Positions 33,701 to 40,340 of a DNA stretch of 64,000 nt are shown here, piece after piece. The DNA is taken from assembly GCF_009495755.1 (NCBI RefSeq), contig NZ_WIBJ01000031.1:292811-356810 (forward strand), in the 5' to 3' direction. Each line of letters opens with the position of its first letter. Positions within the stretch are counted from its first letter, which is position 1. The position numbers and the translations under genes were made by a program. The notes under the pieces are model-generated. The model was not told the origin of the DNA and ran no database searches. It saw only the letters and a list, made by a program, of their open reading frames with translations. Origin of the DNA: Flavobacterium sp. LMO8 (GTDB lineage: Bacteria; Bacteroidota; Bacteroidia; Flavobacteriales; Flavobacteriaceae).

Positions 33701-34027
33701 TTTACTTTGACAGGAACAACTTCAAACTGGAGATCAGGTTCAACAATTACAACAGGTAATACTTGTGTAACCTTAGGGAGTTCAGATTTTGAAAATAGCG
33801 CAAACAGTACTATTTATCCTAATCCTTCAAACGGAATTTTCAATATTGTTTCACAACAAAATGTTTCAATAGAAATTTATGATTTATTAGGAAAATTAGT
33901 TTTAAACCAACATGTAATTATTGGAACAAATAATGTTGATATTTCAAACTTCAATAATGGAGTTTACTTATTAAAAGTTACAGATGGTAATGGGAATTCT
34001 CAGTCACATAAAATAATCAAAAATTAA
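30701..34027 (+). CDS. LamG-repeat secreted adhesin with T9SS sorting domain
   Basis: The 1108-residue protein has a signal peptide (ILFLCSLFMCAISVFGQ), an N-terminal domain, and three laminin-G-like modules (about residues 166-330, 485-640 and 790-960), each beginning ATHLNFDG. Two near-identical ~95-residue linkers follow the first two modules (SPVTTGSIVPS through NANGCES), and the DNA repeats too. The C-terminus (IYPNPSNGIFNIVSQQ, then NGVYLLKVTDGN and KIIKN) is a type A T9SS sorting domain. It is likely displayed on the cell surface to bind polysaccharide or other surfaces. It may be controlled by the TPR kinase/LytTR pair before it. Confidence 0.9.
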   Translation: MKQKILFLCSLFMCAISVFGQTLDQTGNGSFSTDLLVFGNNDGQSFRAGITGNLASITFNVNNTPSPTLPGNFTVSIYDGDGYGGSLLGSANLNVNSATGGSVVVNFPSTISLIAGNTYTFGLQSSDGARINLFTNNNGYLNGSAYSNGVSLATRDLYFSTFMFPQATHLNFDGANDFVDLGSSLTSTLNGSNFFTAEAWVYTPSVTGTKTIVGNHISNGAHFNLRIINDRLNGFLGFGAYDLNSAAGTIVANTWQHVAMVYNDTTLKLYIDGTEVASMAIPAAYSLQNTVQPYRIGASGYGGEYFNGNIDDVRIWNVVKTPDQLAASKNCELLGNEPGLLRYYKLNQGIDTADNSAITSATDATANANNGTLNGFTLNGSTSNWLAGSPVTTGSIVPSVASVTTPVVYAQGATASALTATAGANGTGLMWYTTATGGTGSPTAPTPSTATVGNTSFWVSSTNANGCESTRTEIVVNVLLPATHLNFDGSNDFVNIGSSIATALNGATALTLEAWINPSALNGWNNIITDYDGAYHKFLLRVRNNNNIQFWLNGTVLNSSFTVPLNTWTHIAAVYDGTNMFVYANGVLVGSQAATVSLPATANQVNIGSRIGSNTENFTGNIEDVRVWSSARTPEQINGSMNCELAGNESGLIAYYNFNQGIDQSDNSTVTTLNAVTGPNGTLTNFTLTGTTSNWLAGSPVTTGSIVPSAPTVTTPVVYNQGDTASALTATVGVNGTGLVWYTTATGGTGDTTAPTPSTASAGNTSYWVASTNANGCESARVEIVVTVIANATHLNFDGVNDFIVSANAITNNTENQTYQAWFRIPSIPANSDRILQRGNDGTGGWSLQIDVNAAGRLSAGISATPDTFMTGTTVLTPNTWYHATFVFENNNSLRLYLNGNLEASVAIGNRTLRNSDNRLRIGVGNIASEYFNGDIDEVRVWNIALSQTDIMNTMNCEAQTQPELVAYYKFNQGNDSVNNSTVTSLLDSSSNGNNGTLTNFTLTGTTSNWRSGSTITTGNTCVTLGSSDFENSANSTIYPNPSNGIFNIVSQQNVSIEIYDLLGKLVLNQHVIIGTNNVDISNFNNGVYLLKVTDGNGNSQSHKIIKN
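31845..32823 (+). repeat. Internal direct repeats in the LamG gene
   Basis: Stretches around 31845-31890 and 32777-32823 share TCAAACTGGTTAGC and GTAACTACAGGTTC. The two copies of the linker that follows diverge only modestly. Such direct repeats permit unequal recombination and changes in module number. Confidence 0.7.
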
Positions 34028-34119
34028 TGAAGTTTTTTTATAGATATAAATTTGAACTTTTGTTGATTTTACTCTATGTAATATTAGCTTTAATTGGTAT
34101 TTATGTTTATAATTTATAA
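34027..34119 (+). CDS. Single-TM microprotein
   Basis: The 30-residue frame starts with ATG overlapping the T9SS gene's stop (TAATGA). It has the positive N-terminus FFYRYKF and one TM helix (ELLLILLYVILALIGIYVYN), and ends just before a terminator. Translational coupling to the adhesin gene and its clean composition favour a real gene, but it has no known family and is too short for certainty. Confidence 0.45.
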   Translation: MKFFYRYKFELLLILLYVILALIGIYVYNL

Positions 34120-34122
34120 TGA

Positions 34123-34150
34123 AAAAGGCTGTCATTTGACAGCCTTTTTT
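34123..34150. terminator. Bidirectional terminator
   Basis: AAAGGCTGTC and GACAGCCTTT pair around ATTT and are followed by a T-run. It serves the T9SS gene and the convergent VF530-like gene. Confidence 0.9.
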
Positions 34151-34159
34151 TTATTTTAT

Positions 34160-34372
34160 TTAAAACTTCGGCAACGTTCTAATATACAATTCCTCTACTT
34201 TTTTTCTTGCCCAATCGGTTTTTCTTAGAAATTTTAAACTTGAATTTATTGACGGGTTGTCTTTAAAACAGTTTATATTGATTAGTTCTGCTAAAGTATC
34301 AAAGCCATAGAAATCTACCAATTGTTCTACAATAGTTTTTAATGATTTTCCGTGAAGTGGGTCGTTGTTCAT
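34160..34372 (-). CDS. VF530-like DNA-binding protein (DUF2132)
   Basis: The roughly 70-residue protein starts at ATG 34372: MNNDPLHGKSLKTIVEQLVD, then FYGFDTLAELI and a CFKDNPSINSSLKFLRKTDW segment, with WARKKVE near the end. This matches the VF530/DUF2132 family, reported as a DNA-binding fold. The upstream ATG at 34411 would add 13 residues that overlap tag. It directly follows tag on the same strand. Confidence 0.88.
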   Translation of the reverse strand: MNNDPLHGKSLKTIVEQLVDFYGFDTLAELININCFKDNPSINSSLKFLRKTDWARKKVEELYIRTLPKF

Positions 34373-34376
34373 TTCT

Positions 34377-34937
34377 TTATTTTCTTGTAAAACATTCCAT
34401 AATATGGTCATTCACCATTCCTGTCGCTTGCATGTGTGCGTACATAACTGTCGAACCTACAAATTTAAATCCCCGTTTTTTTAAATCTTTGCTTAATGCG
34501 TCTGAAATAGGAGTAGTTGCTTTTACTTCGCTTAAGGTTTTGGGTTGGTTGTCAATCGGTTTTCCATCAACAAATCCCCAAATATATTTAGAGAAAGTCC
34601 CGAATTCTTCCTGCACTTTTATAAAAGCCTGTGCATTAGTAACTGTCGCTTTGATTTTTAATCTATTTCGAATAATTCCTATATCCTCTGCTAATTCAGC
34701 CATTTTGTCTTCTGAATAATTGGCAACTTTTTGTAAGTCGAAATTATCAAATGCTTTTCTGAAGTTTTCTCTTTTGGCTAAAACGGTATACCAACTTAAT
34801 CCCGCTTGAAAGGTTTCTAAAATCAAAAATTCGAAAATAGTTGCATCATCATAAACTGGTTTTCCCCATTCGTTATCATGGTAATTTCGATATAAATCGT
34901 CTTTTTCGCACCAAGCGCATCTTTGTTTAGTTTCCAT
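34377..34937 (-). CDS. tag: DNA-3-methyladenine glycosylase I
   Basis: The 186-residue protein begins RCAWCEKDDLYRNYHDNEWG. It has FLILETFQAGLSWYTVLAKR and FKFVGSTVMYAHMQATGMVN, with Cys/His residues at both ends that bind the zinc of Tag. It excises 3-methyladenine. It overlaps the upstream transporter gene by 11 bases and precedes the VF530-like gene by a few bases, so it is the middle gene of a three-gene minus-strand operon. Confidence 0.96.
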   Translation of the reverse strand: METKQRCAWCEKDDLYRNYHDNEWGKPVYDDATIFEFLILETFQAGLSWYTVLAKRENFRKAFDNFDLQKVANYSEDKMAELAEDIGIIRNRLKIKATVTNAQAFIKVQEEFGTFSKYIWGFVDGKPIDNQPKTLSEVKATTPISDALSKDLKKRGFKFVGSTVMYAHMQATGMVNDHIMECFTRK

Positions 34938-35586
34938 GTTTTTCTGTTCCTAAATAGTTGTCAATTAAATAATGTCCGAGATAAATTAAAGGTGTTAAGC
35001 AAATAGCAATTCCTAATTTAACAGAATATCCAGTTAATGCAGATGCTACAAATGTTTCACCATTTATTTTCCCTGGTAGCCAAAAGGCAATACCTAAAAC
35101 AATAAAACTATCAAATAATTGTGAAATTACAGTTGAACCTGTACTTCTTAACCAGAGCATTTTCTTTCCTGTTCGGTTTTTTACAAAATGAAAAATGGTA
35201 ACATCAATTAATTGTGAAACTAAAAACGCTGTAATACTTCCTACAATAATCCACATACTTTGACCAAATACCGCATTGAATTGTTCGTCAGAAATTAATC
35301 CATCTCCTTTTACTGCTGGAATTTGAAGTCCTATCAGTAACAGAAAAAAAGTATAAGCAATTAACCCAGCGGTTATGAAAGATAGTTTTTTTACGCCTTT
35401 TTCACCAAAATATTCGTTGATTAAGTCGGTTGTGATGAATACAATGGGCCAAGGTAAAATCCCTAAACTCATTACGGTGTTCCCAACATGTATTAATTTT
35501 CCGCCAATTAATTCTGCTACTAAGGCATTTGTGATAAAAATACCTGCTAATACTACGTATATGATGTCTTTTTTTCTTTGAAACAT
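34927..35586 (-). CDS. Queuosine precursor transporter (VUT/YhhQ family)
   Basis: The 219-residue membrane protein has about six TM helices. The signature is ALVAELIGGKLIHVGNTVMS, then SLGILPWPIVFITTDLINEY and FGEKGVKK, and later FLVSQLIDVTIFHFVKNRTG and STVISQLFDSFIVLGIAFWL. Members import preQ0/preQ1 for tRNA queuosine synthesis. It is the first gene of the operon with tag. Confidence 0.92.
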   Translation of the reverse strand: MFQRKKDIIYVVLAGIFITNALVAELIGGKLIHVGNTVMSLGILPWPIVFITTDLINEYFGEKGVKKLSFITAGLIAYTFFLLLIGLQIPAVKGDGLISDEQFNAVFGQSMWIIVGSITAFLVSQLIDVTIFHFVKNRTGKKMLWLRSTGSTVISQLFDSFIVLGIAFWLPGKINGETFVASALTGYSVKLGIAICLTPLIYLGHYLIDNYLGTEKHGN

Positions 35587-35627
35587 TGCGATTGTTTTAT
35601 CAAAAGTAGGAGAATTATAACATAAAA

Positions 35628-35658
35628 AAAAACTTCAACCCTAAGATTGAAGTTTTTA
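35628..35658 (-). terminator. Terminator behind tsf
   Basis: AAAACTTCAA and TTGAAGTTTT pair around CCCTAAGA. An A-run on the plus-strand left side becomes the T-run for the minus-strand transcript of tsf. Confidence 0.85.
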
Positions 35659-35678
35659 TATGTTTTGAATTAGGAAAA

Positions 35679-36500
35679 TTATCCTAAAGCAACTCTACTA
35701 AATCCAGTTACAACTAAATTAGCATCTACTGATTTAATATAAGCAGCAACGCTCATAGAACCGTCTTTAATATAATCTTGGTTTACTAATGTGTTGTCTT
35801 TGTAAAAACGTTGGATTTTTCCTTTAGAAATGTTATCTAACATTGCTTCTGGTTTTCCTTCAGCTCTTAATTGCTCTTTAGCGATTTCGATTTCTTTTTC
35901 AATAATTGCAGCATCAACACCAGCTTCGTTTAAAGCAATTGGATTCATAGCAGCAGCTTGCATTGCAACGTTTTTAGCAGCTTCGTCAGCTCCAGCAACG
36001 TTTGCAGATAAAGCAACTAAAGTAGCAATTTTACCAGCGTGGATGTAAGATCCAACAAAAGCACCTTCTAATCTTTCGAAAGAACCTACTTCAATTTTTT
36101 CTCCAATAACTCCAGTTTGCTCAATTAATTTCTCAGCAACAGTGATTCCACCGAAGTCAGAAGCTAATAATTCTTCTTTAGTAGCAAATTTTAATGCTTG
36201 GTTAGCTAAGTCATTAGCTAATTTTACGAAAGATTCGTTTTTACCTACGAAGTCAGTTTCACAGTTTAATGTAATAGCTACACCAGCTGTGTTGTCTGCG
36301 TTGATAGCAGCAATAGCAGCACCTTCAGTAGATTCTCTATCTGAACGGTTAGCAGCTACTTTTTGACCTTTTTTTCTTAAGTTTTCGATAGCTAAATCGA
36401 AATCTCCTTCTGCTTCCACTAATGCTTTTTTGCAATCCATCATTCCAGCACCAGTGATAGTTCTTAATTTATTTACGTCTGCAGCAGTAATTGTTGCCAT
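35679..36500 (-). CDS. tsf: Translation elongation factor Ts
   Basis: The 273-residue protein begins TITAADVNKLRTITGAGMMD, followed by CKKALVEAEGDFDLAIENLR. It has LNCETDFVGKNESFV, characteristic of EF-Ts, and ends with KIQRFYKDNTLVNQDYIKDG. It exchanges GDP for GTP on EF-Tu. Downstream of rpsB on the same strand, separated by a palindromic repeat. Confidence 0.97.
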   Translation of the reverse strand: MATITAADVNKLRTITGAGMMDCKKALVEAEGDFDLAIENLRKKGQKVAANRSDRESTEGAAIAAINADNTAGVAITLNCETDFVGKNESFVKLANDLANQALKFATKEELLASDFGGITVAEKLIEQTGVIGEKIEVGSFERLEGAFVGSYIHAGKIATLVALSANVAGADEAAKNVAMQAAAMNPIALNEAGVDAAIIEKEIEIAKEQLRAEGKPEAMLDNISKGKIQRFYKDNTLVNQDYIKDGSMSVAAYIKSVDANLVVTGFSRVALG

Positions 36501-36535
36501 AATATATTTTTTAATTTGTTGTTTATAAAAGTAAA

Positions 36536-36633
36536 AAATTCCAATTACTAAATCCCAAATTCCAATTTTACTAAATTGCTAACTAAAAGTTAGAACAAGT
36601 TTGGAATTTGGAATTTAATTCTTGGAATTTAAT
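36536..36633. repeat. Palindromic repeat between rpsB and tsf
   Basis: About 30 bases at the left (AAATTCCAATT then CCCAAATTCCAATT) are repeated in inverted orientation at the right (TTTGGAATTTGGAATTTAAT then CTTGGAATTT). The element can fold into a long stem-loop in the rpsB-tsf message. It may adjust the ratio of the two products or be a dispersed repeat element. Confidence 0.65.
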
Positions 36634-36637
36634 TTAT

Positions 36638-37399
36638 TTATGCTTCAGTTTCAGTAGCAGGAGCTTCAGTAGCTTCTACTTCTTTAGCTGGTAATTCGTC
36701 TTTTTCAACTTTTCTATCAGAAAGACCTTCGATTAAAGCAGCAGATACTAAAGATAAAACTTTATCAATAGATTTAGAAGCATCATCATTAGCAGGAATA
36801 ACGAAATCAATTGGACGTGGGTCCGAATTCGTATCTACCATTGCGAAAACTGGAATGTTTAATTTTTGTGCTTCTTTAATTGCAATATGCTCAGCTTTAA
36901 CGTCTACTACAAAAAGAGCTGCTGGAAGTCTAGACATGTCAGCAATAGAACCTAAGTTTTTCTCTAATTTAGCACGTAAACGATCTACTTGTAATCTTTC
37001 TTTTTTAGATAAAGTCATGAAAGTACCGTCTTTCTTCATTCTATCAATAGAAGCCATTTTCTTAACAGCTTTACGGATAGTTACGAAGTTAGTTAACATA
37101 CCACCAGGCCATCTTTCAGTGATGTAAGGCATGTTACATGCAGCTGCTTTCTCAGCAACGATATCTTTTGCTTGTTTTTTGGTAGCAACGAATAATACTT
37201 TTCTACCAGATGCAGCAATTTTTTTCAAAGCTTCGTTAGCTTCTTCAATTTTAGCTGCAGTTTTATATAGGTTAATGATATGAATACCATTACGCTCCAT
37301 ATAAATATAAGGAGCCATGTTTGGATCCCATTTACGAGTCATGTGTCCGAAATGTACACCTGCTTCTAATAACTCTTTAACGTCAATTTTGTTTGCCAT
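36638..37399 (-). CDS. rpsB: 30S ribosomal protein S2
   Basis: The 253-residue protein has LLEAGVHFGHMTRKWDPNMA, ATKKQAKDIVAEKA, ITERWPGGMLTNFVTIR and the NIPVFAMVDTNSDPRPIDFV segment. A C-terminal acidic extension (EVEATEAPATETEA) is usual in flavobacteria. A structured leader (37420-37500) precedes it. Confidence 0.97.
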   Translation of the reverse strand: MANKIDVKELLEAGVHFGHMTRKWDPNMAPYIYMERNGIHIINLYKTAAKIEEANEALKKIAASGRKVLFVATKKQAKDIVAEKAAACNMPYITERWPGGMLTNFVTIRKAVKKMASIDRMKKDGTFMTLSKKERLQVDRLRAKLEKNLGSIADMSRLPAALFVVDVKAEHIAIKEAQKLNIPVFAMVDTNSDPRPIDFVIPANDDASKSIDKVLSLVSAALIEGLSDRKVEKDELPAKEVEATEAPATETEA

Positions 37400-37419
37400 T
37401 GTGTAATAGTTTACGTTCC

Positions 37420-37500
37420 GTGATTAGCAATTTTCAAGTAGTCACTTACGTTAGTCTTGAAAATTTAGATGCTAAACTAATTCCCTTTTTACAAGGAATA
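37420..37500 (-). promoter_or_regulatory. Structured leader upstream of rpsB
   Basis: Nested inverted repeats: TTAGCA (37424-37429) with TGCTAA (37470-37475), and inside it TTTTCAAG (37431-37438) with CTTGAAAA (37456-37463). A separate ATTCC/GGAAT arm lies around 37480-37500. The leader could be an S2-binding autoregulatory site, as known for rpsB in other phyla; the assignment is inference. Confidence 0.5.
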
Positions 37501-37574
37501 TCGACAACTTTGTTTTTAATTCAATTTTAATTGTAAAAATAAATCTGAAAATATATTCTGATAAATATCGAATA

Positions 37575-37961
37575 TTAACGTTTCGAGAATTGGAATCTCT
37601 TACGTGCTTTTTTCTGACCGAATTTTTTACGTTCAACCATTCTAGGATCTCTTGTTAATAATCCTTCTGGTTTAAGGATAGCTCTGTTTTCAGCCTCAAC
37701 TTCACACATTGCTCTTGCAATAGCCATTCTCACAGCTTCTGCTTGTCCTGTTGAACCACCACCATATACGTTTACTTTAACGTCAAAGTTAGATGCATTT
37801 TCTGTCATAGACATTGGTTGCATAACTTTGTACTGTAAAGTTGCAGTTGGGAAGTAGTTAGTGAATTCTCTTTTGTTTACAGTGATTTTTCCTGTTCCTT
37901 CTGAAACATAAACACGTGCAACAGCGCATTTTCTTCTACCGATTTTGTGAATAACTCCCAT
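37575..37961 (-). CDS. rpsI: 30S ribosomal protein S9
   Basis: The 128-residue protein has IGRRKCAVARVYVSEGTGKI near the start, NVYGGGSTGQAEAVRMAIAR in the middle and the C-terminal DPRMVERKKFGQKKARKRFQ, ending FSKR, whose lysine/arginine tail contacts P-site tRNA. It abuts rplM (they share one base at 37961), a standard L13-S9 operon. Confidence 0.98.
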   Translation of the reverse strand: MGVIHKIGRRKCAVARVYVSEGTGKITVNKREFTNYFPTATLQYKVMQPMSMTENASNFDVKVNVYGGGSTGQAEAVRMAIARAMCEVEAENRAILKPEGLLTRDPRMVERKKFGQKKARKRFQFSKR

Positions 37962-38416
37962 TACTTAAGATCGTTTAGGTTAACGGTTTTAGGTGTTTGA
38001 GCTGCATGTTTGTGCTCAGAACCTACATATACATTTAAATTGCGGAATAATTCAGCACCTAATTTATTTTTAGGTAACATTCCTTTGATAGCTTTTTCTA
38101 CTAATAATGCAGGGTTTTTTTGTTGCATTACTCTAGCAGTTAAACTTCTTTGACCTCCTGGGTAACCTGTGTGTCTGATGTACGTTTTGTCATCTAACTT
38201 GTTACCAGTAAGGTTGATTTTTTCTGCGTTGATAACAATTACGTTATCTCCACAATCAACGTGCGGTGTATAACTTGGCTTGTATTTACCTCTTAAAAGC
38301 ATTGCTACTTTTGTTGATAAACGACCTAAGTTATGCCCTTCAGCGTCCACAACAATCCACTGCTTGTCTGCAGTTGCTTTGTTGGCTGATACTGTTTTGT
38401 AGCTTAATGTGTTCAC
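37961..38416 (-). CDS. rplM: 50S ribosomal protein L13
   Basis: The 151-residue protein includes WIVVDAEGHNLGRLSTKVAM, YIRHTGYPGG, and KGMLPKNKLG, the L13 signature segments. It is first in the rplM-rpsI operon with a minus-strand promoter at 38462-38469. Confidence 0.98.
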   Translation of the reverse strand: MNTLSYKTVSANKATADKQWIVVDAEGHNLGRLSTKVAMLLRGKYKPSYTPHVDCGDNVIVINAEKINLTGNKLDDKTYIRHTGYPGGQRSLTARVMQQKNPALLVEKAIKGMLPKNKLGAELFRNLNVYVGSEHKHAAQTPKTVNLNDLK

Positions 38417-38444
38417 AATAATTAATTTAAATTAAACATTCCAT

Positions 38445-38469
38445 TCCCAATAAAGGGAGTGCAAAAGTA
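38445..38469 (-). promoter_or_regulatory. rplM promoter and short leader hairpin
   Basis: On the minus strand TACTTTTG (plus-strand 38462-38469) fits TAnnTTTG. It is followed by CTCCC...GGGA, a small hairpin around TTTATT in the leader, which may be an L13 binding site. Confidence 0.55.
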
Positions 38470-38610
38470 CAATTATTTATTAGAATTACAAACCTACTTT
38501 GTAAATTATTCTTTTTTATTGTTTTTATCGCAGTTTGTTTGCATAAAATTACGATATGTTGTATATTAATTGAAGATTTGTATTAATTTTACAAAATAAC
38601 TTGTTAACAT

Positions 38611-39633
38611 ATGAAAGCAAAAGCAACTTTAAAACAAATTGCCCTTGAATTTGGCGTTTCAATTTCTACAGTGTCTAAAGCTCTTAGTGATAGTCCAGAG
38701 ATTAGTGAAGCTACTAAAATTAAAATTCGTGAGTATGCTGCTTTACAAAATTATAAGCCTAACAGTATTGCTAAAAATTTAAAAAATCAAAGAACAAATA
38801 CTATTGGAGTAATTATTCCTAATATATTGAATCCTTTTTTTGCTAAAGTTTTTAGTGGTATTGAGAAAAAAGCTCTTGAAAAAGGTTATAATGTAATTAC
38901 TGGAATATCTAATGAGTCTTTTTTAAAAGAAAAAGAAATAATGGATATGCTAAACAGTGGAACTATTGATGGATTCATTGTAAGTGTTGCAGAAGAAACT
39001 CAATCTTTAAAAGAATCTAAACATTTTAAAGACATTATGAATAGTGGAACTCCTATAGTAATGTTTGATCGGGTCTCTGAAGCTATTAATTGTGATAAAG
39101 TTATTGTAGATGATTTTGATTCGGCTTTTGATGCAACGCAATATTTAATTAAATTAGGAAGTAAAAAAATAGCGGTGCTTTCAACTATTGATAATTTAAG
39201 TGTTGGACATTTACGTTATGAGGGTTATGTAAAAGCATTGAAAGAAAATAATTTAGTATTAAATGAGGAATTAGTAGTTTTAGAAAAAGATACAGAGGTA
39301 TTTGATAATAAATTGCAAGATTTAATGTCTAATCATAAGTTAGATGCTGTATTTGCTTTAGATGAACACGCTTCTACAATGGCAATGAAATTTGCTTATA
39401 AAAACGAAATTAAAATTCCAGAAGAATTAAATGTAATTGGTTTTGCAGATGGTGTATGGTCGAAAAGATTGACACCTAGTTTAACTACGGTTAGTCAGCA
39501 TGCACCAGAAATTGGTGAAAAAGCGGCTGAACTCTTAATCGATAAATTGAATTCTAAAGATGAGTTTTATCAACCGCAAACCGTTGAGATTAAAACAGAA
39601 TTACGTCATAGAGAATCTACTAGAAAGTTATAG
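38611..39633 (+). CDS. LacI-family transcriptional regulator
   Basis: The 340-residue protein has an N-terminal HTH (TLKQIALEFGVSISTVSKAL, residues 4-23), a hinge NYKPNSIAKNLKNQRTNTIG and a periplasmic-binding-protein-like effector domain (IGVIIPNILNPFFAKVFSGI, then VFALDEHASTMAMKFAYKNE). LacI regulators respond to sugars. The adjacent genes give no sugar operon, so the target may be elsewhere. It overlaps the convergent PnuC-like gene by six bases. Confidence 0.93.
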   Translation: MKAKATLKQIALEFGVSISTVSKALSDSPEISEATKIKIREYAALQNYKPNSIAKNLKNQRTNTIGVIIPNILNPFFAKVFSGIEKKALEKGYNVITGISNESFLKEKEIMDMLNSGTIDGFIVSVAEETQSLKESKHFKDIMNSGTPIVMFDRVSEAINCDKVIVDDFDSAFDATQYLIKLGSKKIAVLSTIDNLSVGHLRYEGYVKALKENNLVLNEELVVLEKDTEVFDNKLQDLMSNHKLDAVFALDEHASTMAMKFAYKNEIKIPEELNVIGFADGVWSKRLTPSLTTVSQHAPEIGEKAAELLIDKLNSKDEFYQPQTVEIKTELRHRESTRKL

Positions 39634-40338
39634 TTGTTTCGCTTTATCATCCTTCCAAGTGATATAACCCAAAATCGCATTGAACATATAAAATACATAT
39701 TTTGCGGTGTTGGCAATGTTCATCAGCATGACATTTTGTACAATCTTGAATAAATTATATACTTGCCAGTTAATCCAATTGTCAGGATACATTCTTCCTA
39801 TATTAAAGGTGCCTCCAAAACTAATTCCGGCTGGAATGGCTATGGCGAAAAACAATTTCCAGTCAATAACTTTATTTGAGAAAGTGGTAAAAGCAATGTA
39901 ATTCAATACTAACGAAAGGAGTAATCCAATTACCATATTTCGGAAAAAGATACTATCAATCGCATTTAAATATTGTTTCTTCTTCCAAATTCGGAACGCA
40001 AAATAATTCCCAAAAAACGAAACGGGATAGGTTAAAATTGCACCAATATTTCCTAAAAGATAGTCAATACTTCCGCTTAATAAGGTGTTGCAAGTGCTGA
40101 TTAAATTCCCAATGTTGTTTTTCTTCGTGACCAATCGTGTCGCCATCATCGATAAGCAAGTGTTTAGAATGGAAAAGTAACCCAAGTAAAACGAGTAATT
40201 CTTTTCGTTAAAACTAAAATCGTAAGTGGTTTTATAATATTCTAAATACACCGAAACGCCCACCACCAAAAACACTCCAATGATATCGAGATATTTGCTA
40301 TTGGTAATGCTTTTGATGGTTGCGATAGTGTTTTTCAT
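39628..40338 (-). CDS. PnuC-like nicotinamide-type transporter
   Basis: The 236-residue membrane protein has about seven TM helices. It resembles PnuC at ISTCNTLLSGSIDYLLGNIG, the WKKKQYLNA loop, the NWQVYNLFKIVQNVML stretch and the last helix ending ILGYITWKD. It is divergent from the paralogue at 18112, which is shorter. It lies two bases downstream of a serine hydrolase gene on the same strand. A role in nicotinamide riboside or another nucleoside-like vitamin is inferred. Confidence 0.75.
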   Translation of the reverse strand: MKNTIATIKSITNSKYLDIIGVFLVVGVSVYLEYYKTTYDFSFNEKNYSFYLGYFSILNTCLSMMATRLVTKKNNIGNLISTCNTLLSGSIDYLLGNIGAILTYPVSFFGNYFAFRIWKKKQYLNAIDSIFFRNMVIGLLLSLVLNYIAFTTFSNKVIDWKLFFAIAIPAGISFGGTFNIGRMYPDNWINWQVYNLFKIVQNVMLMNIANTAKYVFYMFNAILGYITWKDDKAKQL

Positions 40339-40340
40339 CT

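Noticed and set aside
38417..38610. Additional small gene between rplM and the LacI regulator
   Set aside because: Only promoter, leader and AT-rich spacer were seen; no open frame with start signals.
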